From Azospirillum endophyticum (GTDB lineage Bacteria; Pseudomonadota; Alphaproteobacteria; Azospirillales; Azospirillaceae), in the NCBI RefSeq assembly GCF_016595245.1, contig NZ_JAENHM010000044.1, positions 62,001 through 126,000 of the forward strand: a DNA stretch of 64,000 nt, in the 5' to 3' direction. Positions 45,295 through 54,552 of this stretch are shown here, piece by piece (the first letter of the stretch is position 1; each line of letters opens with the position of its first letter). The position numbers and the translations under genes are program-made. Below the pieces are notes generated by a model that was not told the DNA's origin, searched no databases, and worked only from the letters and a program-made list of their open reading frames with translations.

Positions 45295-46440
45295 TCAGCC
45301 CACGCAGCCGCGCAGGTCGGCCACCGTCCGACAGCCGAGCAGGGCCATGGTCCGGTCGAGTTCGTCCTGCAAGATCGCCAGCGCATGTTCGGCTCCCGCC
45401 TGACCGTCGGCGGCGAGGCCGAACAGGGGGGCGCGGCCGAGCAGCACCGCCGTCGCACCGGCGGCCAGGAGCTTCGCGGCGTCGCTGCCGCGCCGCACGC
45501 CGCTGTCGGCCAGCACCGTCAATCGGTCGCCGACCGCATCGACGATCCGCGGCAACACGGCAAGCGGCGACGGGGCGCTGTCCAGGTTGCGCCCGCCATG
45601 GTTGGACACCACGATGGCCTCGACCCCGGCTTCCGCAGCCCGCAGCGCGTCGGCCGGCGCCAGCAGGCCCTTGATGATGATCCGACCGCGCCAGCGCCGC
45701 CGCAATTCGGCGACGTCGTCCCAGCTGACCCGGTCGCACAGCCGGATCGGATCGTGCGATGTGGAGTCGGTGATCCGGGTCCGGAACTGCGGCGGGTAAT
45801 GGGCGTAGCCCGGCCAGCCGCCGTTGGTCAGCAGGCGCAGCAGCACGCCGACCAGCCAGGCCGGATGGCGCGCAACGTCCAGCGTGCCGCGCAGCGACGG
45901 CGTGACCGGGACGCTGAAGCCATTGTGCAGATTGTACTCGCGCTTGGGCGAGACCGCGGTGTCGACGGTCAGGATCAGCGTGTCGACGCCACAGGCGGCG
46001 ACGCGGTCCAGCAGGGCATGGGTCAGGCTGCGGTCGCGCCAGACATAGAGCTGGAACCACAGCTCGGCCCCCGCCTCGGCGATGGCCTCGATGCTGGTGA
46101 TCGACTGGGTCGAGACGGAGAAGGGAATGCCGGCGGCGCGGGCCGCCCGTGCCAGCAGCACCTCCCCGTCGTAGCGGACGAGGCCGGCGGCGGCGGTGGG
46201 GGCGATGACGAAGGGCAGGGGGCGCTCGCGGCCGAACAGGCTGATGCCGGTGTGGCGCCCGGCGGTGTCGACCAGGGCCCGAGGCATCAGTTCGCTGCGG
46301 TCGAAAGTCTCGCGCAGGCGGCGCAGGGAGGTCTCATCCTCGGTGCCGCGGTCGATGTAGTCGAACAGGCCGCGCGGCAGGAAACGCCGGGCCTGCCGGC
46401 GCAATTCGTCAATGTTCAGGCATGTCTGGCTGGCCGCCAT
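45295..46440 (-). CDS. FMN-dependent alpha-hydroxyacid dehydrogenase (L-lactate/mandelate type)
   Basis: The 381-residue TIM-barrel flavoprotein has FDYIDRGTEDETSLRRN-like N-terminal helices, PFVIAPTAAAGLVRYDGE, FQLYVWRD, ILTVDTAVSPKREYN and the catalytic segment VSNHGGRNLDSAPSPLAVLP, followed by LADSGVRRGSDAAKLLAAGA. It oxidises an L-2-hydroxyacid to the 2-oxoacid. It is the last gene of the leftward operon that begins with a D-type FAD dehydrogenase, so the cell could use both enantiomers of one substrate. AGGAGG precedes the ATG. Confidence 0.87.
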   Translation of the reverse strand: MAASQTCLNIDELRRQARRFLPRGLFDYIDRGTEDETSLRRLRETFDRSELMPRALVDTAGRHTGISLFGRERPLPFVIAPTAAAGLVRYDGEVLLARAARAAGIPFSVSTQSITSIEAIAEAGAELWFQLYVWRDRSLTHALLDRVAACGVDTLILTVDTAVSPKREYNLHNGFSVPVTPSLRGTLDVARHPAWLVGVLLRLLTNGGWPGYAHYPPQFRTRITDSTSHDPIRLCDRVSWDDVAELRRRWRGRIIIKGLLAPADALRAAEAGVEAIVVSNHGGRNLDSAPSPLAVLPRIVDAVGDRLTVLADSGVRRGSDAAKLLAAGATAVLLGRAPLFGLAADGQAGAEHALAILQDELDRTMALLGCRTVADLRGCVG

Positions 46441-46465
46441 GAACTGTCGCCTCCTGCGGGGCGGA

Positions 46466-47338
46466 CTATCGCGGATAGCCGCCGAATTTGTGGACGGAGA
46501 TGGAGGCCGCCGCGACCTGGACATGGCGGACGAGTTCCTCCTCGACCCGCTCGGGCGTCCAGCGCGTGGCGGGGACGGAGATGCTGATGCCGGCGACCGC
46601 GCGGCCATGCTCGTCGGTGATGGCGGCGCCGACGGAGATGTCGCCCATCACCGTCTCGTTGGTCAGCAAGGCATAGCCCTTCTCCCCCGCCTCGCGCACG
46701 CGGGCGCGCAGCCGGTCGGGATCGCAGACCGTGAAGGGGGTGAGCGGGCGCAGGTCGGTGCGGGCCAGGATGTCCTCGCGCTCCTCCTCCGACAGGCGGG
46801 ACAGGATGGCGGTGCCGGACGCGGTGTAATAGGCGGGCAGGCGGCTGCCGACCATGAACTCGATGTTGACCAGGTGCTTGCCGGGGAAACGGGCGACGAA
46901 GACGATCTCGGCGCCGTCCAGTTCCTGGAGGTTGGCGGTCTCGCCGACGCTGCGGCTGATGTCCAGAAGGTAGGGGTAGGCCTTCTCGATCAGCTCGTTG
47001 GCGCGCAGGTAATTGTAGGAGAACTGCAGCAGTTTCGGGGTCAGCGCGTAGTTGCGCGTGCCCTGGACACGGCGCAGGTAGCCCAGGACCTCCAGCGTGT
47101 AGACCAGCCGCTGCGCCGCGCTGCGGTCGAGGTTGGCGGCCTTGGCGATCTCCGACAGCGGCATCTGGCGATGCGGCCCGTCGAAGGCATGGAGAATCTG
47201 GAAGGTCTTTTCGGTCGACCCGACGAACAGCGAGGAGTCGCGCGGGTCGGCCTTCTTTGTCCCCGGATCCGAGGCCGTCGCGTCCTGTTCCGTAGCGGAA
47301 CCCTCCGTCTTCGGCTTCCGTCCTGCTGTGCGCATCAT
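46466..47338 (-). CDS. IclR family regulator
   Basis: The 290 residues have a charged N-terminal extension, an IclR helix-turn-helix (SSLFVGSTEKTFQILHAF, PLSEIAKAANLDRSAAQRLVYTLEVLGYL) and the effector domain with YTASGTAILSRLSEEERE and GISISVPATRW. I chose the tandem ATG at 47338/47335, preceded by AGGGG; the longer ATG at 47362 lacks a ribosome site. It lies inside the hydroxyacid operon and probably regulates it, perhaps via the palindrome at 54316. Confidence 0.85.
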   Translation of the reverse strand: MMRTAGRKPKTEGSATEQDATASDPGTKKADPRDSSLFVGSTEKTFQILHAFDGPHRQMPLSEIAKAANLDRSAAQRLVYTLEVLGYLRRVQGTRNYALTPKLLQFSYNYLRANELIEKAYPYLLDISRSVGETANLQELDGAEIVFVARFPGKHLVNIEFMVGSRLPAYYTASGTAILSRLSEEEREDILARTDLRPLTPFTVCDPDRLRARVREAGEKGYALLTNETVMGDISVGAAITDEHGRAVAGISISVPATRWTPERVEEELVRHVQVAAASISVHKFGGYPR

Positions 47339-47445
47339 CGGCAATCCCCTGGGCTTCCTCATCCGACCGGATCGTCGTCCGGTGCCGCCGCGCTACGCAT
47401 AGCATCCGGCGAAGCGAATGCCACGCGCGGCGCGGTTGCCGCCGG

Positions 47446-48402
47446 TCAGACCGGCTGGGCTGCCGGCACGCCCTCGGCCGGAACCCCCTCGTAGGTGGCG
47501 AGCAGGCGCGACAGCTCGCGCCGCAGCGACCGCTTCAGCGGCTCGGCCGGCTCGCGCAGCGGCGCCAGCATCGCCGGGGCCTCGACGCCGATCAGGTCCA
47601 TCACCGCCTTCATCGGGCCGGGGTTGGTCTCGGCGAAAGCCAGGTTCATCATCGGGATCAGGCTGCGGTGGATCTCCAACGCCTTGTCCAGCTTGCCGGT
47701 CGAGGCGAGATCATGGATCAGCCGCCAGGCCCGCGGCAGCAGGTTGGCCGTCACCACGATGCCGCCCTTGGCGCCGGCGGCGACGTGCAGCGGGAACAGC
47801 GTATCCTCCCCGCTGAGGACGGTGAAGGAGGAGTCGACCCCCGCCACCGTGCGCAGGAAATGATACATGTCGGTGTTGCAGGCCTTCATGCCGATGATCC
47901 GCTCGTGCCGCGACAGCTCGTGCAGGATCTCCGGGTCGACGGCGATGCGGGTGCGGTAGGGGATCTCGTAGATCAGGATCGGCACCGGCGATTCGTCGGC
48001 GTAGCGCAGGAAATAGTCGCGGATGCCGGCCTGGGTCGGGTTGGTGTAGTAGGGGGTCAGGACCAGCAGCCCGTCGACACCGGCCGCCGCGAAATCGCGG
48101 CCGGCGGCCAGCGCGTCGTAATAGCCGGTGTCGAGCACGCCGGCGATCACCGGGCCGCGCTTCCCGCCGGCACCCGCCGCACCCGCCATCGCCTCGACCG
48201 ACAGCTCGGCGAAGCGGATGCGCTGGTCCTTCGCCAACGCGCCATACTCCCCGGTGCCGCCGAGCGGGACCAGCCCGTCGATCCCCTGGCGGAACAGCCA
48301 GGAGAACAGCGCCTTGGAGGCCGCCACGTCGATGGTGCCGGAGGATGTCACCGGCGTCGGGGTGGCGGGCAGAATGCCGCGAAGCTTCGTGGCGTCAAGC
48401 AT
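47446..48402 (-). CDS. Dihydrodipicolinate synthase (DapA) family aldolase/lyase
   Basis: The 318 residues match the class I DapA family: GLVPLGGTGEYGALAKDQR, LVLTPYYTNPTQAGIRDYF, the catalytic Tyr in LIYEIPYRT and the Schiff-base Lys in IIGMKACNTD. True DapA is unlikely in this catabolic setting. The protein probably cleaves a 2-oxo or 4-hydroxy-2-oxo acid, joining the dehydrogenases of the operon in one route. The substrate is not known. Confidence 0.83.
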   Translation of the reverse strand: MLDATKLRGILPATPTPVTSSGTIDVAASKALFSWLFRQGIDGLVPLGGTGEYGALAKDQRIRFAELSVEAMAGAAGAGGKRGPVIAGVLDTGYYDALAAGRDFAAAGVDGLLVLTPYYTNPTQAGIRDYFLRYADESPVPILIYEIPYRTRIAVDPEILHELSRHERIIGMKACNTDMYHFLRTVAGVDSSFTVLSGEDTLFPLHVAAGAKGGIVVTANLLPRAWRLIHDLASTGKLDKALEIHRSLIPMMNLAFAETNPGPMKAVMDLIGVEAPAMLAPLREPAEPLKRSLRRELSRLLATYEGVPAEGVPAAQPV

Positions 48403-48462
48403 GTCGAATCCTTGGAAGAAGCAGGGGTGAAAGTGGTTCAGGGAGGGCTTGGCCGGCCCGGT

Positions 48463-50250
48463 TCAGCTGGCAAGGCTGCGCCGCCGCATCCGGTCCGCGA
48501 CCCAGATCAGGGCGGCGACGAACAGCAGCAGCCCGGTCGACACCGCCGCGATGACGGGGGAGACCTGCAGCGTCACCTCGTCCCAGAACTGCTTGGGCAG
48601 GGTGGCGCTGAGGCCGCCCGAGGAGAAGAGCGAGATGGTCAGCTCGTCGAAGGACGTGGCGAAGGCGAACAGGAAGGACGACAGCATGCCGGCCCCGAGG
48701 ATCGGGAAGGTGACGTGCCGCAGCGCCGCCAGCGGCCGGGCGCCCAGGCTCTGCGCAGCCATGTCCAGGCGGGTGTCGTAGTTGCGCAGCACCGCCATCA
48801 TCGTCATCACCACATAGGGCACGGCGACCACCGTATGTCCGATCACCAGCCCGAGGATGGTGCCGACCAGCCCCATCTGGGCGAAGACGTAGAACATGCC
48901 GACGGCGATGATCATGCGCGGCACGACGATGGGCGACAGGATGAAGGCCAGCATGGCGCCCTTGCCCCGCATCTGGCCGCGCACCATCAGGAAGGCGGCG
49001 GGAACGCCGATCGCCATCGCCAGCAGGCCGGTGCCGAAGGCGACCACGATAGAGCGCCACAGCGCCTGCATCCAGATCGGCGACTGCAGCAGCTGCTCGT
49101 ACCATTGCAGCGTGAAGCCGGACGGCGGCCAGGCCAGGCCGCCCTTGCCGAAGGACAGCGGGATCATCAGGAAGGCGGGCAGGCTGATCAGCACCAGCAG
49201 GAACCAGACGAAGGCGGTCAGCGCCAGCGGGCGCTCGGCCCGGCCGGCGATCGGATGGCGGCGCGGGACGATGCCGATCAGCGCGTCGCTGGCCGAACCC
49301 AGCGCCGCCAGCACCCGCCCGCCCAGCCGCCGCATGGCGGTGTCGCGGTTGCGCACGACCGCGCTCTCGCCGGTCAGCGAGGCGAAGCCGAAGACGCGGT
49401 CGTACAGCACGAAGACGATCAGCACGACGGTCAGCAGCAGCACCGAGATGGCGCCGGCCAGCCCCCAGTTCAGCGTCTGCTGCACCTGGTCGATGATCAG
49501 CTGGGTGATCATCGTCTCCTTGCGGCCGCCCAGCAGGGCCGGCACGATGAAGAAGCCGATGGCCGACACGAAGACCATGATCGCCGACGCGGCGACGCCG
49601 GGCAGAGACAGCGGGAAATAGACGGTCCAGAAGGCGGTGCCGGGCCTGGCGCCCAGCGTGCTGGCGGCCCGCGGCAGGGTGCGGTCGATGTTCTCCATCA
49701 CCGCCAGCATGGTCATCACCGCCAGCGGCAGCATGGCGTGCACCATGCCGACCAGCACCGCGCCGAAGCCGTAGAGCAGGTCCAGGGGCCGGTCGATGAT
49801 GCCGAGAGACATCAGCGTGCTGTTGATGACGCCGTTGCGGCCGAGGATGACCACCCAGGCGAAGGCGCGCACCAGGAAGCTGGTCCAGAAGGACAGCAGC
49901 ACCCAGAAGATCAGCCGGCTCTTCGCCGGCCCCTTGGCGACCGAGATCAGGTAGGCGATGGGATAGGCGGCCACCACCGCGACCAGCGTCGTCGCCAGCG
50001 AGATCTTCAGCGTGATCCACAGCACGGTGGCGTAGAGGCTGGAGGCGAAGAGCTGGGCGTAGGGCGCCAGCGTGAAGCCCTGCCCGTTGTAGACGCTGAG
50101 CGCCAGCAGCTGCCCGACCGGAAAGACCAGGAAGGCGACGAGGAGGAGGACGAGCGGAGCACCCATCAGCACCGGCTTGCGCCAGGCGGGCGGCGGGGAA
50201 TGGCGTTTGGCGCCTGCGGTGTCGGTCATGGTCAGGGACTGGCCGTTCAT
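48463..50250 (-). CDS. Fused ABC permease (PotB-PotC type in one polypeptide)
   Basis: The 595 residues contain two complete binding-protein-dependent permease domains. Residues 25-285 are PotB-like (EAA region AASTLGARPGTAFWTVYFPLSLPGV). Residues 330-590 are PotC-like (AAQSLGARPLAALRHVTFPILGAG). A soluble linker of about 50 residues joins them. Separate genes are the rule in this family. The start is one base after the ATPase stop (TGAcATG), so the two are coupled. It serves the polyamine-type binding protein upstream. Confidence 0.9.
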   Translation of the reverse strand: MNGQSLTMTDTAGAKRHSPPPAWRKPVLMGAPLVLLLVAFLVFPVGQLLALSVYNGQGFTLAPYAQLFASSLYATVLWITLKISLATTLVAVVAAYPIAYLISVAKGPAKSRLIFWVLLSFWTSFLVRAFAWVVILGRNGVINSTLMSLGIIDRPLDLLYGFGAVLVGMVHAMLPLAVMTMLAVMENIDRTLPRAASTLGARPGTAFWTVYFPLSLPGVAASAIMVFVSAIGFFIVPALLGGRKETMITQLIIDQVQQTLNWGLAGAISVLLLTVVLIVFVLYDRVFGFASLTGESAVVRNRDTAMRRLGGRVLAALGSASDALIGIVPRRHPIAGRAERPLALTAFVWFLLVLISLPAFLMIPLSFGKGGLAWPPSGFTLQWYEQLLQSPIWMQALWRSIVVAFGTGLLAMAIGVPAAFLMVRGQMRGKGAMLAFILSPIVVPRMIIAVGMFYVFAQMGLVGTILGLVIGHTVVAVPYVVMTMMAVLRNYDTRLDMAAQSLGARPLAALRHVTFPILGAGMLSSFLFAFATSFDELTISLFSSGGLSATLPKQFWDEVTLQVSPVIAAVSTGLLLFVAALIWVADRMRRRSLAS

Positions 50251-50251
50251 G

Positions 50252-51382
50252 TCAGGCGGTCCCCGCAGCCGGGGCGGCGGTGTCGGCGATGACGACGGCG
50301 TCGCGTCCGCTCCAGGACAGCGTCAGCACGTCGTCGATGCGGACCGCATCGGCCTCGTTGCGGGTGGGGAAGGCGGCGACCAGCGGCGGCAGGTTGCGGT
50401 CGAGCGGCTCCATGTAGACCTTGGTCAGGCTGCCGGTGACCATCACCTCCGACACGCGGCCCTGGACACCGACGGCCGGCACGCCCATGGCCGATGCGCC
50501 GTGGCGGGCGACCGCCAGGTTCTGCGGACGAACCATCACCCGCACCGACGAACCCGGCGGCAGGTCGTGGCCGTTGGCGAGCGCGCGGCCGGAAACGCCG
50601 CTGCTGCCCACCCCGACCTCCACCTCGTCGCCGACGCGGGTGCGCAGGTCGGCGGGCAGGATGTTGGACTCACCCAGGAAGTCGGCGACGAACAGCGTGC
50701 GCGGCCGGAAATACAGGTCGGCCGGCGTGCCCAACTGCTCGATCCGCCCGGCATTCATCAGGCAGATGCGGTCGGACATCGTCATCGCCTCTTCCTGGTC
50801 GTGGGTGACGTAGACGATCGTCGTTCCCATCTCGCGGTGCAGGCGCTTGATCTCCAGCTGCATGTGCTCGCGCAGCTTCTTGTCGAGGGCCCCCAGCGGC
50901 TCGTCCATCAGGATGATCGAGGGCTTGTAGACCATGCAGCGGGCGAGCGCCACGCGCTGCTGCTGGCCGCCCGACAGCTCACGCGGGTAGCGGCCGGCGA
51001 TGTGCGGGAGATGAACCATCTCCAGCGCCTCGCGCGCCCGCCGCTTGGCGTCGGCGGCCGACACCTTCCGCATCTTCAGCGGAAAGGCGATGTTCTCCTC
51101 GATCGTCATGTGCGGGAAGAGGGCGTAATTCTGGAACACCACGCCGATGTCCCGTTCATAGGGCGGAGCGTAGGTGACGTCCTGGGACCCGATGCGCACG
51201 CTTCCCTCGTCGGGCGGGACGAGGCCGGCCAGCAGGCTGAGCAGCGTCGTCTTGCCGGAGCCGGACGGGCCGAGCAGCGTCAGGAACTCGCCGTCGGCGA
51301 CGACGAGATCCGTGGGGGCGAGCGCCACGAAGTCACCGTAGCGCTTGGCGAGGCCCTGGACGGAAAGGCTGGAAGAAGACAT
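50252..51382 (-). CDS. Polyamine-type ABC transporter ATPase (PotA family)
   Basis: The 376 residues have Walker A GPSGSGKTT, Q-loop FQNYALFPHMT, signature LSGGQQQRVALARCM, Walker B IILMDEPLGALD and H-loop THDQEEAM. A C-terminal TOBE regulatory domain follows. ATG 51382 is preceded by GGAGG. It works with the fused permease and the Tat-exported binding protein. Confidence 0.92.
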   Translation of the reverse strand: MSSSSLSVQGLAKRYGDFVALAPTDLVVADGEFLTLLGPSGSGKTTLLSLLAGLVPPDEGSVRIGSQDVTYAPPYERDIGVVFQNYALFPHMTIEENIAFPLKMRKVSAADAKRRAREALEMVHLPHIAGRYPRELSGGQQQRVALARCMVYKPSIILMDEPLGALDKKLREHMQLEIKRLHREMGTTIVYVTHDQEEAMTMSDRICLMNAGRIEQLGTPADLYFRPRTLFVADFLGESNILPADLRTRVGDEVEVGVGSSGVSGRALANGHDLPPGSSVRVMVRPQNLAVARHGASAMGVPAVGVQGRVSEVMVTGSLTKVYMEPLDRNLPPLVAAFPTRNEADAVRIDDVLTLSWSGRDAVVIADTAAPAAGTA

Positions 51383-51509
51383 GCGCGCCTCCTCGCGAGG
51401 GGTTGGGCCGAAGGATGGTGTGGATGGCGGGATTGGGTGCCTGCCGCCCCTTTCCCAACCCTTCCGCTCTCGCGCTACTGGATCCACAATCTGAGCTTTG
51501 GGTAACATG

Positions 51510-51638
51510 CTGGAATCAAACAACTTATTTGGACGTCATTCCCGCGGAGGCGGGAATCCAGCCAGCTCGACAGCTTAGCCGCGGAGTTTCCTGGATCCCC
51601 GCCTTCGCGGGGATGACGCAGAGTTCTTTTGATTCCAG
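51510..51638. repeat. Nested intergenic inverted repeat with CTGGATTCCCGCC-type core
   Basis: In the 338-bp gap 51383-51720, 27-bp arms at 51535-51561 and 51591-51617 pair with a few compensated changes. Each arm is a REP-like GTCATTCCCGC...CCAG element. They are enclosed by perfect 11-bp outer arms CTGGAATCAAA (51510) and TTTGATTCCAG (51628). No gene is seen in the gap. It may act as a terminator or mRNA stabiliser between the binding-protein and ATPase genes. Confidence 0.7.
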
Positions 51639-51720
51639 AGCCTTACCAAGGCTTGGGGTTGTGTGCATCACGTAGCGCGCGAGCCGGGAAGAGCCGGGGA
51701 GAGGACAGCGCGACTGCGCC

Positions 51721-52803
51721 TTAGCTCAGCAGCCAGGCGTTGTAGCGCTCCAGGCCGGTCTGCTGGTTCTTCAGCCAGTATTCGGCATCGATCTTCACGC
51801 CGCGCTCGATGTTGGCCGGGAAGGTCGGGCAGTCGGGGGCGATCTTGGCGTCGATGTGGTTGAAGGCTTCCGGCTGGGTGACGCCGGCCGGGAAATACTT
51901 CACCAGGGCGGCCTGACGCTTCGGGTCGGAGGCGAACTTGATGAACTGGCGGCAGGCGTCGGCGTTCGGGGTACCGGCCAGGATCGCCCAGCTGTCGAGG
52001 CCCCAGATGTTCTGGTCCCACACGATGCCAACCGGGGCGCCGGCGGCCATCGCCGCCTGCGGCCGCGACACCCAGGTCGGGACCATGTCGACCTCGCCCG
52101 ACAGCAGCATCTGCTCGACCTGCGCGCCGCTGGTCCAGAACACCGAGATGTCCTTCTTGAGGCGGTCGAGCGCCTTGAAGGCGCGGTCGAGGTCGCAGGG
52201 ATAGACCTTGTCGTTGGTCACGCCGTCGGCCATCAGCGCCTGTTCGATGGTGTCGAACGGGTGCTTGCGCAGGGCGCGGCGGCCGGGGAAGTTGGCGACG
52301 TCGTAGAAGTCCTTCCAGGAGGCCGGCGCCTTGCGGCCCTTGAAGGCGTCGGTACGGTAGGCCAGCACGGTGGTGTAGACGTTGGTGCCGACGCCGTATT
52401 CCGACATGTACTGCTTGGGGATCGAGGCGACGGCCGGGTCGGCCTCCAGCCCGTGCTTCTCCAGCAGCGGCTTGTCGCCGCCGGTCAGCATCAGGATGGC
52501 CGGCTGGCTGATCTTGGCCATGTCCCAGGTGTAGGACTTCGCTTCCACCATCGAGCGGATCTGCGCCGTCGGCTCGGCGTTCGCCTGGACGCCGACCACC
52601 TCGATGCCAGTGGCCTCGGTGAAGGGCTTGTAGAAGATCTCGCCGTAGGCCTTGGTGTAGATGCCGCCGTCGTCGCGCACGACGATCCGCTTGTTCTGCG
52701 CCCGCGCCGGGCTCCAGATCGCCGGCATGGCGAGCGCGGCCGTGCCGGCGGCGCCGGCTTTCAGCAGGGTGCGGCGGGACCAGCCGGATTGGCGGATGCT
52801 CAT
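51721..52803 (-). CDS. Polyamine-type ABC substrate-binding protein, Tat-exported
   Basis: The 360 residues start with a twin-arginine signal (SRRTLLKAGAAGTAAL, cleaved near ARAQ). The PotD/family-1 pattern follows: RIVVRDDGGIYTKAYGEIFYKPFTEATGIEV, and a late WGLDSWAILAGTPNADACRQFIKFA. The operon's 2-hydroxyacid enzymes suggest the ligand may be an organic acid, not a polyamine. That is inference. Confidence 0.88.
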   Translation of the reverse strand: MSIRQSGWSRRTLLKAGAAGTAALAMPAIWSPARAQNKRIVVRDDGGIYTKAYGEIFYKPFTEATGIEVVGVQANAEPTAQIRSMVEAKSYTWDMAKISQPAILMLTGGDKPLLEKHGLEADPAVASIPKQYMSEYGVGTNVYTTVLAYRTDAFKGRKAPASWKDFYDVANFPGRRALRKHPFDTIEQALMADGVTNDKVYPCDLDRAFKALDRLKKDISVFWTSGAQVEQMLLSGEVDMVPTWVSRPQAAMAAGAPVGIVWDQNIWGLDSWAILAGTPNADACRQFIKFASDPKRQAALVKYFPAGVTQPEAFNHIDAKIAPDCPTFPANIERGVKIDAEYWLKNQQTGLERYNAWLLS

Positions 52804-52858
52804 GTCGGAACTCCTCTTGGTGGGACGGGACGGCGGATGGACGCGAAGGACAGGAAGC

Positions 52859-54280
52859 TCAGCCCGGCGGCAGCAGGCGGCCGGGATTGAAGATGTTCTG
52901 CGGATCGAGCGCCTGCTTGACCGCGCGCATCAGCGCCAGCTCGGCGGGCGGCTTGTAGCGCGCCATTTCTCCCAGCTGGACCCGGCCGACGCCGTGCTCG
53001 GCGCTGAAGGTGCCGTTCAGCCGGGCGGCCTCGTCGTTGACGGCGTGGCGGATCCGGGCGGCGAGCGCATCGCGGTCGGCGATCGCGTTCCACGCATCGA
53101 AGGTGAAGAAGGGGATAAAATGGACGTTGCCGTCGCCGAGATGGGCGACGACGATCGCCGGCAGGCCGGGCACCAGCGCCCGCACCGCGGCGGTCGCGGC
53201 GTCGATGAAGGCGGGAACGGCGGACAGCGGCACCGCGCAGTCGGTGGTCAGCCCGACGCCGGCCTTCTTGTTGGCCTCCGACACGCTGTGCCGGATCTCC
53301 CACATAGCGTGGCGCTGGCTGTCGCTGGCGGCGAGCGCCGCGTCGGTCAGCAGGCCGTCGCCGAAGGCGTCCTCCAGGATCGCCTGCAACTCGGCGTCGA
53401 GGGCATCGCCGCCGCTGTTGTCAGACAGCTCGATCAGCACATGCCATTCGGCCTCGCCCTCGATCGGGCTGCGGCGTCCCGGCACGTTCCCGATGACGAG
53501 ATCGAGCTGGAGCCGGTTGATCATCTCGAAGGCCGACAGCCGGGCGCCGCAGCGCTCCTGCACGCGGGTCAGCAGGGTCAGCGCGTCGGCGGGCGAGGCC
53601 ATTCCGACCCAGGCGACGGCATGGCGCGTCGGCAGCGGATGCAGTTTCAAGGTCGCCGCGGTGATGATGCCGAGCGTCCCTTCCGACCCGATGAACAGGT
53701 GCTTCAGGTCGTAACCGGTGTTGTTCTTGCGCAGCCCGTACAGCCCCGACCAGATGGTGCCATCGGCGAGGACCACTTCCAGGCCCAGCACGTTGTCGCG
53801 CGTGTTGCCGTAGCGCAGGACCGAGGTGCCGCCGGCATTGGTGGCGATGGTGCCGCCGATCTGGCAGGAGCCCTCGGCCCCCAGGCTGACCGGATAGAGC
53901 CGTCCCGCCGCCGCCGCCGCTTCCTGCACGGTGGCGAGGACGCAGCCGGCCTCGACCTCCATCGTGCTGTTGACCGGGTCGATGGCGCGGACCGCGCGCA
54001 TCCGCGACAGGTTGAGGATGACCGGGGCGGGGCCCTTTTCAGAGGGAACGGCGCCGCCGCACAGGCTGGTGTTGCCGCCCTGCGGCAGCACCGGAACGCC
54101 GTGGCGGGCGCAGCAGCGCACCACCGCCGCGACCTGTTCGGCGGTGGCCGGACGGGCGAGGCACAGCGCCGGGCCGCGGTAGCGCCCGCGCCAGTCCTCT
54201 GTGACCGCGTCCAGGTCGGATGGGGATGTCAGGACGGCGTCGGCGCCGATCAGGCCCGACAGCTCAGCGATCACGTCCAC
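52859..54280 (-). CDS. FAD-linked D-2-hydroxyacid dehydrogenase (GlcD/D2HGDH family)
   Basis: The 473 residues have the PCMH FAD domain (ARPATAEQVAAVVRCCARHGVPVLPQGGNTSLCGG, GGTIATNAGGTSVLRYGNTRDNVLG) and the cap domain with metal/substrate motif HLGDGNVHF and EHGVGRVQ. Relatives oxidise D-lactate, D-2-hydroxyglutarate or glycolate. The start is GTG at 54280, with AGGAG 7 nt upstream. It is the first gene of the operon and the likely partner of the L-type FMN enzyme at the far end. Confidence 0.9.
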   Translation of the reverse strand: MDVIAELSGLIGADAVLTSPSDLDAVTEDWRGRYRGPALCLARPATAEQVAAVVRCCARHGVPVLPQGGNTSLCGGAVPSEKGPAPVILNLSRMRAVRAIDPVNSTMEVEAGCVLATVQEAAAAAGRLYPVSLGAEGSCQIGGTIATNAGGTSVLRYGNTRDNVLGLEVVLADGTIWSGLYGLRKNNTGYDLKHLFIGSEGTLGIITAATLKLHPLPTRHAVAWVGMASPADALTLLTRVQERCGARLSAFEMINRLQLDLVIGNVPGRRSPIEGEAEWHVLIELSDNSGGDALDAELQAILEDAFGDGLLTDAALAASDSQRHAMWEIRHSVSEANKKAGVGLTTDCAVPLSAVPAFIDAATAAVRALVPGLPAIVVAHLGDGNVHFIPFFTFDAWNAIADRDALAARIRHAVNDEAARLNGTFSAEHGVGRVQLGEMARYKPPAELALMRAVKQALDPQNIFNPGRLLPPG

Positions 54281-54315
54281 ACGCGATCTCCTTGATCTGT
54301 ATGGTGTCTGTCAAA

Positions 54316-54334
54316 TCAATCGCTATACGATTGA
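54316..54334. promoter_or_regulatory. Palindrome upstream of the hydroxyacid operon
   Basis: TCAATCG-CTATA-CGATTGA is a perfect inverted repeat starting 36 bp before the operon's GTG start, within an A/T-rich promoter-like stretch. It is a candidate IclR operator. A TTGACA lies beside it on the minus strand. Confidence 0.5.
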
Positions 54335-54552
54335 AGCAACTGAAATATGATAGTCTGTGATCGCCCTGCCAACAATCCAAATTTTGCTTCGTGTTCGAAT
54401 TTTTCGCCGGGGCAGCTTTGGTGTGCGGCCGTGCCGATTTGTCCGGCGGTGTGGCCCAGCCCACAGCGGATGCCAGGACCTTTGCGGCAGCATGGGGATC
54501 TCACCGCCCGCTCCTCTTGCCGAACTGCGTCCCTGCGTGAAGGAACCGTCCG

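Noticed and set aside
47668..50292. Plus-strand open frame of about 870 codons over the DapA-family and permease genes
   Set aside because: It is His/Gln/Arg-rich and antisense to a coherent operon with ribosome sites and coupled starts.
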